From an uncultured Lachnobacterium sp. (GTDB taxonomy: Bacteria; Bacillota; Clostridia; Lachnospirales; Lachnospiraceae), in assembly GCA_900550545.1 (NCBI GenBank), contig URSS01000032.1, forward strand, positions 1 to 31,306: a stretch of DNA of 31,306 nt, given 5' to 3'. The translations under genes were made by a program, and so were the position numbers. Each line of letters begins with the position of its first letter. Position 1 is the stretch's first letter. Positions 1-6,688 of the stretch are shown here, piece after piece. The notes beneath the pieces are model-generated. The model searched no databases. It saw only the letters and a list, made by a program, of their open reading frames with translations, and was not told where the DNA came from.

Positions 1-52
1 CGAATTGCATGCAAGCATGCATCGATGATACCTTTTGACCCTTTAATCATAT
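1..52. repeat. Right end of a dispersed inverted-repeat (MITE-like) element
   Basis: Positions 1-56 match 5687-5742 with a single mismatch (position 52), so this is the right-hand end of the element that is complete at 5526-5734. It contains the near-perfect palindrome TGCATGC-AA-GCATGCA and the terminal inverted repeat ATACCTTTTGACCCT at 28-42. The rest of this copy lies outside the window. The codons that follow continue a metallophosphoesterase reading frame from about position 53, so the element appears to have inserted into that gene. The exact boundary is uncertain by a few bases, because both copies end in similar AT-rich sequence. Confidence 0.75.
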
Positions 53-366
53 TATGTTTTTGGAAATCATGACAAAGGCTATTATCCGCTGGAATACCGT
101 GGATATGACGGGGATGATCTGATTAGTGAACTTGAGAAAAACAAGGTTCATGTGATGCAGTATGATGTAGAGTTGGAGGCCAGTTGTTTCCGCTTATGAC
201 GATTAAAAATCATAGCAATATTGCAGAGGATGACCGTGTGTATGGATATGAAAAAAGAGGAAATACGAATTTTATTGTGACTTCCGGGATAGCCGATTGG
301 GTGATTAAATTTAAAACAGGCTGTAAATCGGAGTATCTGTTCATCAGTATTGAAGGCCAGCTATAA
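53..366 (+). pseudogene. Remnant of a metallophosphoesterase gene
   Basis: The frame starting at 53 reads YVFGNHDKGYYPLEYRG and onward. It contains GNHD, the conserved Asn-His motif of calcineurin-like metallophosphoesterases. That frame runs to a stop near 196. A second frame, entered near 178, reads GGQLFPLMTI and ends with a family-typical C-terminus (TNFIVTSGIADW, then KFKTGCKSEY), stopping at 364-366. In intact homologues GNHD and the later GHxHGGQ motif are separated by many more residues. Here they are about 40 codons apart and out of frame, so an internal deletion has removed the middle and shifted the frame. The 5' part, with the DxH and GDxxD motifs, is missing: either beyond the window or lost to the repeat insertion at 1-52. 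Family assignment is by motif recognition; the decay is seen directly. Confidence 0.75.
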
Positions 367-413
367 GCCTGAATGTAAAAAAGAACATTATTTATAAGTA
401 AAATCTATGACAA

Positions 414-453
414 AATGTGCATTCACACTTTAACGTGCGAATGTGCATTTTTT
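414..453 (+). terminator. Intrinsic terminator after the pseudogene
   Basis: AATGTGCATTCACA (414-427) pairs with TGCGAATGTGCATT (436-449) with G-U pairs and one mismatch, followed by a T-run. The flanks are A-rich upstream and T-rich downstream, so it may work in both directions. Confidence 0.7.
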
Positions 454-506
454 AATTTTTTACAAAAACAACATACGAAATGTACAAAAAACTTACATAG
501 AATTTG

Positions 507-535
507 TTGATTTTTACCATAAGCAGTGCTATACT
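507..535 (+). promoter_or_regulatory. Sigma-A type promoter for the 42-codon small gene
   Basis: TTGATT (507-512), a 17-bp spacer and TATACT (530-535) preceded by TG in the extended -10 position. Transcription would start near 542 and give a leader of about 110 nt. The leader contains a perfect 8-bp stem, TCACTTGG with CCAAGTGA, about 20 nt before the ribosome binding site. Confidence 0.65.
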
Positions 536-655
536 GTAATCGTAATGAAGAGTGTATCGTATGAAATATCATAGGATTCATACTTTTCAGGAACCAATTC
601 ACTTGGATGGAATATGTTAACCAAGTGAGGATAAAATATAAGGAGGTGTATCGAC

Positions 656-784
656 ATGTATGCAATCGATCCTACGATGTCCTTTACTCAGGTAGTCCAG
701 TATTACAAGGATTATGTAAAGCGGACGAAGAGTTGCGGACGTAAACCGGTATCCTTCCTGCGATTCGTGACAGGTAGATACTAA
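656..784 (+). CDS. Small protein of 42 residues, function unknown
   Basis: An ATG preceded at optimal spacing by AAGGAGGTG opens a 42-codon frame: MYAIDPTMSFTQVVQYY, a basic middle, and the C-terminus SFLRFVTGRY. The product is basic (Arg/Lys-rich second half) with aromatic residues spread along it, and has no hydrophobic segment long enough for a membrane helix. I do not recognise a family. It has its own promoter (507-535), a structured leader and its own terminator (786-839), so it forms a complete transcription unit separate from the downstream sugar operon. That organisation and the strong ribosome binding site argue for a real gene. It could instead be the translated part of a regulatory RNA. 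Nothing in the sequence shows its role. Confidence 0.6.
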   Translation: MYAIDPTMSFTQVVQYYKDYVKRTKSCGRKPVSFLRFVTGRY

Positions 785-785
785 A

Positions 786-839
786 GTCGGATGACAAAAG
801 AGGTAGCGAAGAAGCTACCGTATGTCAACCGGCTTTTTC
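786..839 (+). terminator. Two-tier intrinsic terminator after the small gene
   Basis: GTCGG-TGACA (786-796) pairs with TGTCA-CCGGC (823-833) around one A-A mismatch. An inner stem GGTAGC/GCTACC lies within it, and a T-run follows. The hairpin begins two bases after the stop codon of the 42-codon gene. Confidence 0.8.
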
Positions 840-882
840 TCTTTCATGAGATTTGAATCGTTGAACCATTCGAAAATCACAT

Positions 883-921
883 CTCCAGGTAATTGGAAAT
901 TAAGTACCAAATTACCTGGAG
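883..921. other. Perfect 12-bp inverted repeat, role unknown
   Basis: CTCCAGGTAATT (883-894) and AATTACCTGGAG (910-921) form a perfect 12-bp inverted repeat around 15 nt. No T-run follows on the plus strand (GTAAAAATA), so it is not a typical terminator. It lies about 90 bp upstream of the sugar operon -35 box. It could be an operator for a dimeric regulator or a remnant of a small mobile element. The rest of 840-1010 shows no gene I can support. Confidence 0.6.
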
Positions 922-1010
922 GTAAAAATACTATCCAAAATTTTATTAGCACATCTGCACAAAAAATACCATGTAAAATTAGAATTGTATACGAAATAAT
1001 ATAAAACCAC

Positions 1011-1039
1011 TTGTTAAATCTTGGCAATGGGGTTATACT
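1011..1039 (+). promoter_or_regulatory. Promoter of the sugar ABC transporter operon
   Basis: TTGTTA (1011-1016), a 17-bp spacer and TATACT (1034-1039). The predicted start is near 1046, directly before three LacI-like operator repeats, so repressor binding would block early elongation or open-complex formation. Confidence 0.65.
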
Positions 1040-1048
1040 TACCTTACT

Positions 1049-1084
1049 GAAAACGTTACCGAAAACATTATCGGAAACGATTTC
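1049..1084 (+). promoter_or_regulatory. Three tandem 12-bp LacI-family operator-like repeats
   Basis: GAAAACGTTACC, GAAAACATTATC and GGAAACGATTTC follow each other without gaps. Each resembles the A-rich/ACG/T-rich core of LacI/GalR and CcpA-type operators. They overlap the predicted transcription start region. The LacI regulator at 4380-5381, at the end of the same operon, is the obvious candidate binder; this is inference from position and motif. Confidence 0.55.
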
Positions 1085-1121
1085 AACAAACGACATTGTT
1101 CTAAATAGGGAGGAAAAAAAG

Positions 1122-2510
1122 ATGAAAAAGAAATTAGTATCTGCAATGTTAGTATCTGCAATGTTAGCCACTGTATTAGCTGGTTGTGGTGGAGCAGGTA
1201 GTAGTGATACACAGAAAGGTGACAGTGCAAAGGGAGGCACTGATGGATCTGTGTACTTGTTAAACTTTAAACCTGAGACAGATGAGGCCTGGCAGGATCT
1301 GGCACAGACTTACACTGATCAGACAGGCGTAGATGTACGTGTTGTTACCGCAGCTGATGGACAGTATGACACAACCTTACAGTCCGAGATGGCAAAATCT
1401 GATGCACCAACTATTTTTACAATTGGTAGCGCAACAGATGCAGGAACATGGGATGAGTACACATATGATTTAAAGGACAGCAGCATTTATAAACACTTAA
1501 GCGATAAATCACTTTCTGTTACATACAATGATAAGATTGCTGGTGTAGCAAACTGCTATGAGTGCTACGGACTTATCTATAATAAGACAATCCTTGAGGG
1601 ATATTGTGGAATGGATAATGCAGTTGTTTCTTCTATCGATGAGATTAACAGCTTTGATAAATTAAAAGCAGTAGCTGATGATATCAATTCTCGTATTGAT
1701 GAGATCAATGAGAAGCTTGCAACAAATTTAACAGAGGCATTTGCATCTGCTGGTCTTGATGATGGATCTTCATGGAGATTCTCAGGACACCTTGCAAATA
1801 TGCCACTTTACTACGAATTCAAGGATGACGGATGTGACCTTGTTGCCGGAGAAGAGAAGATTACAGGAAAGTATCTGGATAACTTCAAAGCAGTTTGGGA
1901 TATGTATGTATCTGATTCAGCAGCTGATCCTAAGACATTGAACTCTGGTGCGTTAAATGCAGAGTCTGAGCTTGGAATGGGCGAGGCAGTATTCTATCAG
2001 AATGGTGACTGGGAGTTCTCACCACTTACTAATCCAGATAATGGATACACAGTTACAGCTGATGACTTATCTATGATGCCAATCTACTTTGGCGTTGATG
2101 ATGAAAATCAAGGTCTCTGCGTTGGTACTGAGAACTACTGGGCTGTAAACGCCAAAGCATCTCAGGATGATATCGATGCAACACTTGCATTCCTTGATTG
2201 GGTAATCACTTCTGATGAAGGTCGTGATGCAATCACAAACAAGATGGGACTTACTGCTCCATTCGATACATTCACAGGTGACTATGAGACATCTAACGCT
2301 TTTGCTCAGGCTTCTAATGCTTTAATGGCAGCTGGAAAAACTTCTGTAGCATGGAGCTTTAACGCAACTCCTAACGTAGATGACTGGAGAGCAGATGTAG
2401 TTGCTCCACTTGCAGCTTACACTGCTGGCAAAGGAAGTTGGGATGATGTTGTTACAGCATTCGTTGATGGATGGGCAAATCAGTGGAAATTAGCTCACGA
2501 GGAAAACTAA
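1122..2510 (+). CDS. Carbohydrate ABC transporter solute-binding lipoprotein
   Basis: This 462-residue protein is the extracytoplasmic receptor of a CUT1-type sugar ABC importer. The N-terminus is a lipoprotein signal: basic MKKK, a hydrophobic stretch and the lipobox LAGC with the acylated Cys at residue 22, then a Gly/Ser-rich linker. The mature part has the look of family 1 solute-binding proteins (VYLLNFKPETDEAWQDLA near the start, a Trp-rich C-terminal lobe ending WANQWKLAHEE). The ATG at 1122 is chosen because GGGAGG lies at good spacing; the longer in-frame extension upstream covers the promoter and operators. A 15-bp tandem duplication (1134-1163) repeats VSAML in the signal peptide. 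The two permease genes follow after an intercistronic hairpin. The sugar cannot be read from sequence; an oligosaccharide is likely from the family. Confidence 0.9.
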   Translation: MKKKLVSAMLVSAMLATVLAGCGGAGSSDTQKGDSAKGGTDGSVYLLNFKPETDEAWQDLAQTYTDQTGVDVRVVTAADGQYDTTLQSEMAKSDAPTIFTIGSATDAGTWDEYTYDLKDSSIYKHLSDKSLSVTYNDKIAGVANCYECYGLIYNKTILEGYCGMDNAVVSSIDEINSFDKLKAVADDINSRIDEINEKLATNLTEAFASAGLDDGSSWRFSGHLANMPLYYEFKDDGCDLVAGEEKITGKYLDNFKAVWDMYVSDSAADPKTLNSGALNAESELGMGEAVFYQNGDWEFSPLTNPDNGYTVTADDLSMMPIYFGVDDENQGLCVGTENYWAVNAKASQDDIDATLAFLDWVITSDEGRDAITNKMGLTAPFDTFTGDYETSNAFAQASNALMAAGKTSVAWSFNATPNVDDWRADVVAPLAAYTAGKGSWDDVVTAFVDGWANQWKLAHEEN

Positions 2511-2542
2511 GACAGAATTATTAAAACATTGGTAATGAAAGC

Positions 2543-2574
2543 AAGGGGGTAAGTGGCGGTCCGCTTACTCCCTT
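2543..2574 (+). terminator. Intercistronic stem-loop between binding protein and permease genes
   Basis: AAGGGGGTAAGTGG (2543-2556) pairs with CCGCTTACTCCCTT (2561-2574) through 14 bp, including two G-U pairs, around a CGGT loop. Only TC follows, so termination is probably partial. Such a hairpin after a binding-protein gene commonly raises its expression over the permeases by protecting the upstream mRNA or attenuating read-through. Confidence 0.65.
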
Positions 2575-2593
2575 TCTAGTGAAAGGAATTAAT

Positions 2594-3451
2594 ATGGAAA
2601 AAGCAATTAAAAAATATTCCCCTATATTTTTGCTGCCGACAATGATTGCATTTGCAATTGGATTTATCGTTCCGTTTGTATATGGTATCTTTTTATCTTT
2701 TTGTAAATTTACGACTGTAACAGACTGGAAGTGGAGAGGACTGCAAAATTATACGAGAATACTTTTCGTCAATGGAAAACTGGATACAACCTTTATACAT
2801 TCGCTTTGGTATACTGCATTATTTACAGTAGTATCGGTATTAATTATTAACGTGGTTTCATTTGCAATTGCAATGCTTTTGACAAAGGGAATCAAGGGAA
2901 CAAATCTGTTCCGTACGGTATTCTTTATGCCAAACCTGATCGGTGGTATTGTGTTAAGTTACATCTGGTTGATGATCTTTAACAGTGTGCTTTCACATTT
3001 TTCAAAGACTATCGTATCAACACAGTGGTATGCATTCTGGGGCTTGATTCTGGTTGTATGCTGGCAGCAGATTGGATATATGATGATCATTTATATTGCC
3101 GGTATTCAGAATATTCCGGGAGAATTGATCGAGGCAGCCAAGATTGATGGTGCAAACTCATGGCAGTTACTTCGTCATGTTACCGTTCCGATGCTGATGC
3201 CTACAATCACGATTTGTACTTTCCTGACACTGACAAACGGATTCAAACTGTTTGATCAGAACCTGGCATTGACAGGTGGTAACCCTGGAAAGATGTCAGA
3301 ATTGCTTGCATTGAACATTTACAACACAATGTATGGTACAACTGGATGGCAGGGTGTTGGCCAGGCAAAAGCCGTTATTTTCTTTATTCTTGTTGCAATT
3401 ATTGCAGTTGCACAGAATAAGCTGACAACAAGTAAGGAGGTACAGGACTAA
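2594..3451 (+). CDS. Sugar ABC transporter permease (MalF/UgpA type)
   Basis: The 285-residue inner-membrane permease has about six hydrophobic segments, the first near residues 10-36. It carries the EAA loop that docks the ATPase at about residues 180-199 (EAAKIDGANSWQLLRHVTVP). Length and order fit MalF-like proteins that lack the long periplasmic loop. The ATG at 2594 is preferred over a GTG at 2579 because GAAAGGA lies upstream at suitable spacing. The stop codon shares one base with the start of the next permease gene, indicating translational coupling. It forms a heterodimeric channel with that permease. Confidence 0.9.
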   Translation: MEKAIKKYSPIFLLPTMIAFAIGFIVPFVYGIFLSFCKFTTVTDWKWRGLQNYTRILFVNGKLDTTFIHSLWYTALFTVVSVLIINVVSFAIAMLLTKGIKGTNLFRTVFFMPNLIGGIVLSYIWLMIFNSVLSHFSKTIVSTQWYAFWGLILVVCWQQIGYMMIIYIAGIQNIPGELIEAAKIDGANSWQLLRHVTVPMLMPTITICTFLTLTNGFKLFDQNLALTGGNPGKMSELLALNIYNTMYGTTGWQGVGQAKAVIFFILVAIIAVAQNKLTTSKEVQD

Positions 3452-4353
3452 TGGCTAAGAAAAATGAAGAAGTTAGCACGGTTCGTCGCGCAAAACATGG
3501 TGGCATCCTTACGGTTATATTTGCCATTCTCAGTTTCCTGTGGATTGCACCAATTTTAATTGTATTTTTAAATTCTTTTAAACGGAAAGCATTTATTTTT
3601 ACACATCCATTCAGCTTAAGTTGTTACTCTATTACAGAAGGATGGGACAAATTTAAAGCTGGAATTACGAGAGCATTTTGTGGATGGCTCAACTATTCTA
3701 ACGGTATACGTAAAACAAACCTCTGGGAGTGTTTTGGAACTTCTCTGTTTATTACCATTGGATCGGTAGCACTGATTATTTTATGTTGTTCTATGTGCGC
3801 ATGGTATATTACAAGAGTACATACCAAAGTAACAAAAACGATCTATGTTTTATGTCTGTTTTCTATGATCGTACCATTCCAGATGGTTATGTTTACATTA
3901 TCAAAATTTGCGAACATCCTTCACTTATCCAACCCACTGGGAATCATTATTGTTTACCTGGGATTTGGAGCAGGATTGGCGGTGTTTATGTTTACCGGAT
4001 TTGTCAAAGGCATTTCGCTCGAGATTGAGGAAGCTGCTATGATCGATGGCTGCAGTCCATTACAGACATTTTTCAAAGTTGTATTTCCAATTTTGAAGCC
4101 AACTACTGTAACCGTTGCAATTCTTGAAGCAATGTGGGTTTGGAATGATTACCTTCTGCCATATCTGGTACTGAGCAGTAAGTACAGAACCATTCCAATT
4201 GCAGTACAGTATTTGAAGCAGAGCCATGGCCAGATTGATTGGGGAGCAATGATGGCAGTTCTTGTGCTTGCAATTTTACCGATTATTATTTTTTATATTG
4301 CATGTCAAAAGTATATAATAGAAGGAGTTTTGGCAGGAGCTGTCAAGGGATAA
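3451..4353 (+). CDS. Sugar ABC transporter permease (MalG type)
   Basis: The 300-residue membrane protein starts with a short basic cytoplasmic tail, then a hydrophobic helix near residues 18-41. It has the EAA loop at about 193-213 (EEAAMIDGCSPLQTFFKVVFP) and ends in the short tail GVLAGAVKG typical of MalG-family partners. GGAGG precedes the ATG, and the gene overlaps the previous one by one base. No ATP-binding subunit is encoded in the operon. Importers of this class in Firmicutes often use a shared MsmK/UgpC-type ATPase encoded elsewhere, which I infer here. Confidence 0.9.
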   Translation: MAKKNEEVSTVRRAKHGGILTVIFAILSFLWIAPILIVFLNSFKRKAFIFTHPFSLSCYSITEGWDKFKAGITRAFCGWLNYSNGIRKTNLWECFGTSLFITIGSVALIILCCSMCAWYITRVHTKVTKTIYVLCLFSMIVPFQMVMFTLSKFANILHLSNPLGIIIVYLGFGAGLAVFMFTGFVKGISLEIEEAAMIDGCSPLQTFFKVVFPILKPTTVTVAILEAMWVWNDYLLPYLVLSSKYRTIPIAVQYLKQSHGQIDWGAMMAVLVLAILPIIIFYIACQKYIIEGVLAGAVKG

Positions 4354-4379
4354 AGCTTATAGGGATATGAGGTAAAGGC

Positions 4380-5381
4380 ATGACAATTGTTGATATAGCG
4401 AAAGAATCAGGATATTCTGTAAGCACAGTTTCAAGAGTTTTAAATGGACGGCGGGATGTAAGTCCGGCTGCCCGTAAGAAAATTATGGAGATTGTAGATG
4501 CGCATCAGTTCGTTCCAAATAATAATGCAAAGCATCTGAAGCAGTCCGTGAGCAAAAGCATTCTGATTCTTGCAAAAGGTACTTCGAATATGCTTTTTTC
4601 CAATATTATTGAGGCAGTTCAGGTTATATTGGGAAAATCCGACTATACCCTCCGTGTCAATTATCTGGATGAGGAAGCAAACGAAGTTTCTGAGGCTATC
4701 AGAGTGTGCCGTGAGCATAAACCCATGGGAATCTTATTCCTCGGAAGCAATGCAGAGTATTTTAAGAAACAGTTTGCGCAGGTGCATGTTCCATGTGTGC
4801 TGGTAACGGATAGGGGAGACGAGCTGGAATTTGATAATCTGGCGTCGGTTTTTACGGATGATGTGGCAGCAGCAGAGATGGCAGTAGATTATCTTTTTGA
4901 ACACGGACACAGGCACATTGCTGTGATCGGTGGTGATTTGGAGAATTCTTCACCAAGTTTCCATCGTAAAATGGGATGTGTCAACAGTTTTAAAAAGTAC
5001 GGTTGTGAATTTGATGAGGCTTATTATGGCAAAGCACGTTTTTCTTATGAGAGTGCGTACAACGCAATGCAGCAGCTGCTTTCCAAAAAGCTTCCGATTA
5101 CAGCAGTATTTGCAATGAGTGATGTTATGGCAATCGGTGCCATGCGTGCAATCTTTGATGCGGGGCTGCGCGTCCCGGAGGACATTTCAATGATTGGATT
5201 TGATGGCACGGTTTTAGCGGATTATTATAATCCAAAGATCGTCACTATTTGCCAGCAGTATGATCGTATTGCCCAGCGCAGCGTGGAAATTTTGCTGAGC
5301 ATGATCGATCTGAACAAACCTGCAACCCATGAATTAATTCCATTTTCACTTAAAAATGAGGAGAGTGTTATAAAAAAATAA
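4380..5381 (+). CDS. LacI-family transcriptional regulator
   Basis: The 333-residue protein has an N-terminal LacI helix-turn-helix (TIVDIAKESGYSVSTVSRVL, residues 2-21) with the hinge helix region near residue 50. A periplasmic-binding-like effector domain follows (SMIGFDG and ADYYNPKIVTICQQ are characteristic). It is the last gene of the sugar transport operon, 26 bp after the second permease. It probably represses the operon through the repeats at 1049-1084, with the imported sugar or a derivative as inducer; that role is inferred from position. No glycoside hydrolase or sugar kinase lies beside it, so the substrate stays open. Confidence 0.9.
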   Translation: MTIVDIAKESGYSVSTVSRVLNGRRDVSPAARKKIMEIVDAHQFVPNNNAKHLKQSVSKSILILAKGTSNMLFSNIIEAVQVILGKSDYTLRVNYLDEEANEVSEAIRVCREHKPMGILFLGSNAEYFKKQFAQVHVPCVLVTDRGDELEFDNLASVFTDDVAAAEMAVDYLFEHGHRHIAVIGGDLENSSPSFHRKMGCVNSFKKYGCEFDEAYYGKARFSYESAYNAMQQLLSKKLPITAVFAMSDVMAIGAMRAIFDAGLRVPEDISMIGFDGTVLADYYNPKIVTICQQYDRIAQRSVEILLSMIDLNKPATHELIPFSLKNEESVIKK

Positions 5382-5384
5382 AAG

Positions 5385-5442
5385 CGTATCGTTAGATACG
5401 TAGCAAGCCCCCGGGTGTCGACTGGCATCCGGGGGCTTGTTT
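5385..5442 (+). terminator. Strong intrinsic terminator after the sugar operon
   Basis: A small hairpin CGTATC-GTTA-GATACG (5385-5400) is followed by a very GC-rich 11-bp stem, CAAGCCCCCGG (5404-5414) with CCGGGGGCTTG (5429-5439), and a short TTTG tail. From 5450 to 5515 I see only AT-rich sequence with two near-copies of TTGAAAATTTGAAC (5451-5465 and 5494-5507). Confidence 0.85.
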
Positions 5443-5515
5443 GTTGCCGTTTGAAAAATTTGAACCTTTCACCATTTAATTGTAGAAGGTATCTTGAAAA
5501 TTTGAACAAGGAATT

Positions 5516-5744
5516 ATAATATGATATGAGGGTCAAAAGGTATTTTGCCCCTCATTTATGATTAATCAGATTACTACATGCTACGCATTCCCGTAATCTG
5601 ACTCCACCTCGAAATCCGCTAATTTTCTGCGTTTCAGCAGTAAATTGCTACTTTCTCGGTGTAGTGCGGGTCACTAAGGTATACATCGAATTGCATGCAA
5701 GCATGCATCGATGATACCTTTTGACCCTTTAATCATAATATGAT
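5516..5744. mobile_element. MITE-like non-coding element with inverted ends and flanking direct repeats
   Basis: The core runs from about 5526 to 5734 (about 209 bp). Its ends carry a perfect 15-bp inverted repeat: AGGGTCAAAAGGTAT at 5529-5543 and ATACCTTTTGACCCT at 5714-5728. The 10-mer ATAATATGAT directly flanks both sides (5516-5525 and 5735-5744), as expected of a target-site duplication. There is no sizeable reading frame inside, so movement would need a transposase in trans. The interior folds locally: AGGG-CAAAA/TTTTG-CCCT at 5529-5552, a 9-bp stem TCAGATTAC (5566-5574) with GTAATCTGA (5593-5601), AGTG/CACT near 5670, and the TGCATGC palindrome near the right end. A second copy ends at 1-52. 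The family name is unknown to me. Confidence 0.75.
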
Positions 5745-5801
5745 TAAAAGAATACATGACAAATACAAGACAGGTTAAGGAATGAAAGAAGGCGTATGGG
5801 T

Positions 5802-6647
5802 ATGAAGACAGGTTTGGTTATGGAAGGCGGAGCAATGCGTGGCATGTTTACCGCTGGTGTGATCGATATCATGATGGAACATAAAATGGAATTTGACGGG
5901 GCAATCGGTGTGTCTGCTGGAGCAGTATTTGGATGTAATTATAAGTCCAAACAGCCGGGGCGTGTTATCCGCTATAATGCAGCGTACTGTAACAATCCGC
6001 ATTATGCAGGTGTGGCTTCGTTACTGCGAACGGGAGATATTTTTGGAGAACAGTTTTGTTATCATGATATTCCGGATCGTCTCGACCCGTTTGATTTTGA
6101 TACATACCGCAATAATCCGTTGCCGTTTTATGTGGTTGCAACCGATCTGGAAACCGGAAAAGCAGTGTATCACAGAGTGGATGACTGTGATGAGGAAGGT
6201 ATGAAATGGCTGAAAGCCTCTGCGTCCATGCCACTTGTGTCAAAAATTGTGGAAGTGGATGGATACAAACTGCTGGACGGAGGTATCGCAGATTCGATTC
6301 CCGTTCAGTATATGGAATCCCAGGGGTATGAGCGAAACGTAGTCATACTTACGCAGCCGGAAGGTTATGTGAAAGGCAAAAATCAGTTGATGCCGATGAT
6401 ACGTGTGGTGTTGCGCAAGTATCCCAAGATGATCGATGCCATGGAACATCGTCATGAACACTACAATGAAACATTAGAGTATATTCGAAAAAAGGAAAAA
6501 GAGGGAGATTTGTTTGTGATTCGCCCACCGAAGCCAATAGCGGTAAGCAAGGTAGAGCATGACCGTCAGAAGCTTCTGGTTGCATATCGCAGTGGCCGTG
6601 AGACGATGAAAGGACAGGTGCGTAAATTACAGGAATTTCTCCAGTAA
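5802..6647 (+). CDS. Patatin-like phospholipase (YjjU-type)
   Basis: The 281-residue protein is predicted to be a Ser-Asp dyad lipid acyl hydrolase. It has the Gly-rich oxyanion segment EGGAMRG near residues 8-14, the nucleophile elbow GVSAG with Ser38, and the catalytic Asp in LDGG (Asp159). The C-terminal part, rich in basic residues and with KYPKMIDAMEHRHEHYN, matches the YjjU-like bacterial group rather than plant patatins. I see no signal peptide, so it probably acts in the cytoplasm or on the inner membrane face. An ATG at 5796 is also possible, but AGAAGG is too close to it; 5802 has about 9-nt spacing. It is probably monocistronic: a mobile element lies upstream and a convergent gene downstream. 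Confidence 0.85.
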   Translation: MKTGLVMEGGAMRGMFTAGVIDIMMEHKMEFDGAIGVSAGAVFGCNYKSKQPGRVIRYNAAYCNNPHYAGVASLLRTGDIFGEQFCYHDIPDRLDPFDFDTYRNNPLPFYVVATDLETGKAVYHRVDDCDEEGMKWLKASASMPLVSKIVEVDGYKLLDGGIADSIPVQYMESQGYERNVVILTQPEGYVKGKNQLMPMIRVVLRKYPKMIDAMEHRHEHYNETLEYIRKKEKEGDLFVIRPPKPIAVSKVEHDRQKLLVAYRSGRETMKGQVRKLQEFLQ

Positions 6648-6652
6648 TTGTA

Positions 6653-6679
6653 TGAAAAAGAGCGCACCCACACGTGCGC
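6653..6679 (-). terminator. Terminator of the DUF4321 gene (minus strand)
   Basis: On the minus strand GCGCAC and GTGCGC (6662-6667 and 6674-6679 in plus coordinates) form a hairpin followed by TCTTTTTC. On the plus strand there is no T-run, so it serves mainly the minus-strand gene. Confidence 0.65.
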
Positions 6680-6688
6680 CCTCACGAA

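Noticed and set aside
1..30. Cloning-vector or adapter sequence suggested by the GCATGC/ATCGAT palindromes
   Set aside because: The same sequence occurs at 5687-5742 within a genomic element that has inverted ends and flanking direct repeats, so it is native.
1011..1121. N-terminal extension of the solute-binding protein (37 extra codons)
   Set aside because: It would place translation over the promoter and operators and bury the signal peptide; the ATG at 1122 has the ribosome binding site.
815..1240. 141-codon minus-strand frame covering the sugar operon promoter
   Set aside because: It has no ribosome binding site and an unlikely composition, and it overlaps the promoter, the operators and the lipoprotein signal peptide on the plus strand.
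5714..5745. Promoter for the patatin-like gene formed by TTGACC in the right end of the mobile element
   Set aside because: No convincing -10 box lies 16-18 bp downstream; the nearby TAATAT is too close.
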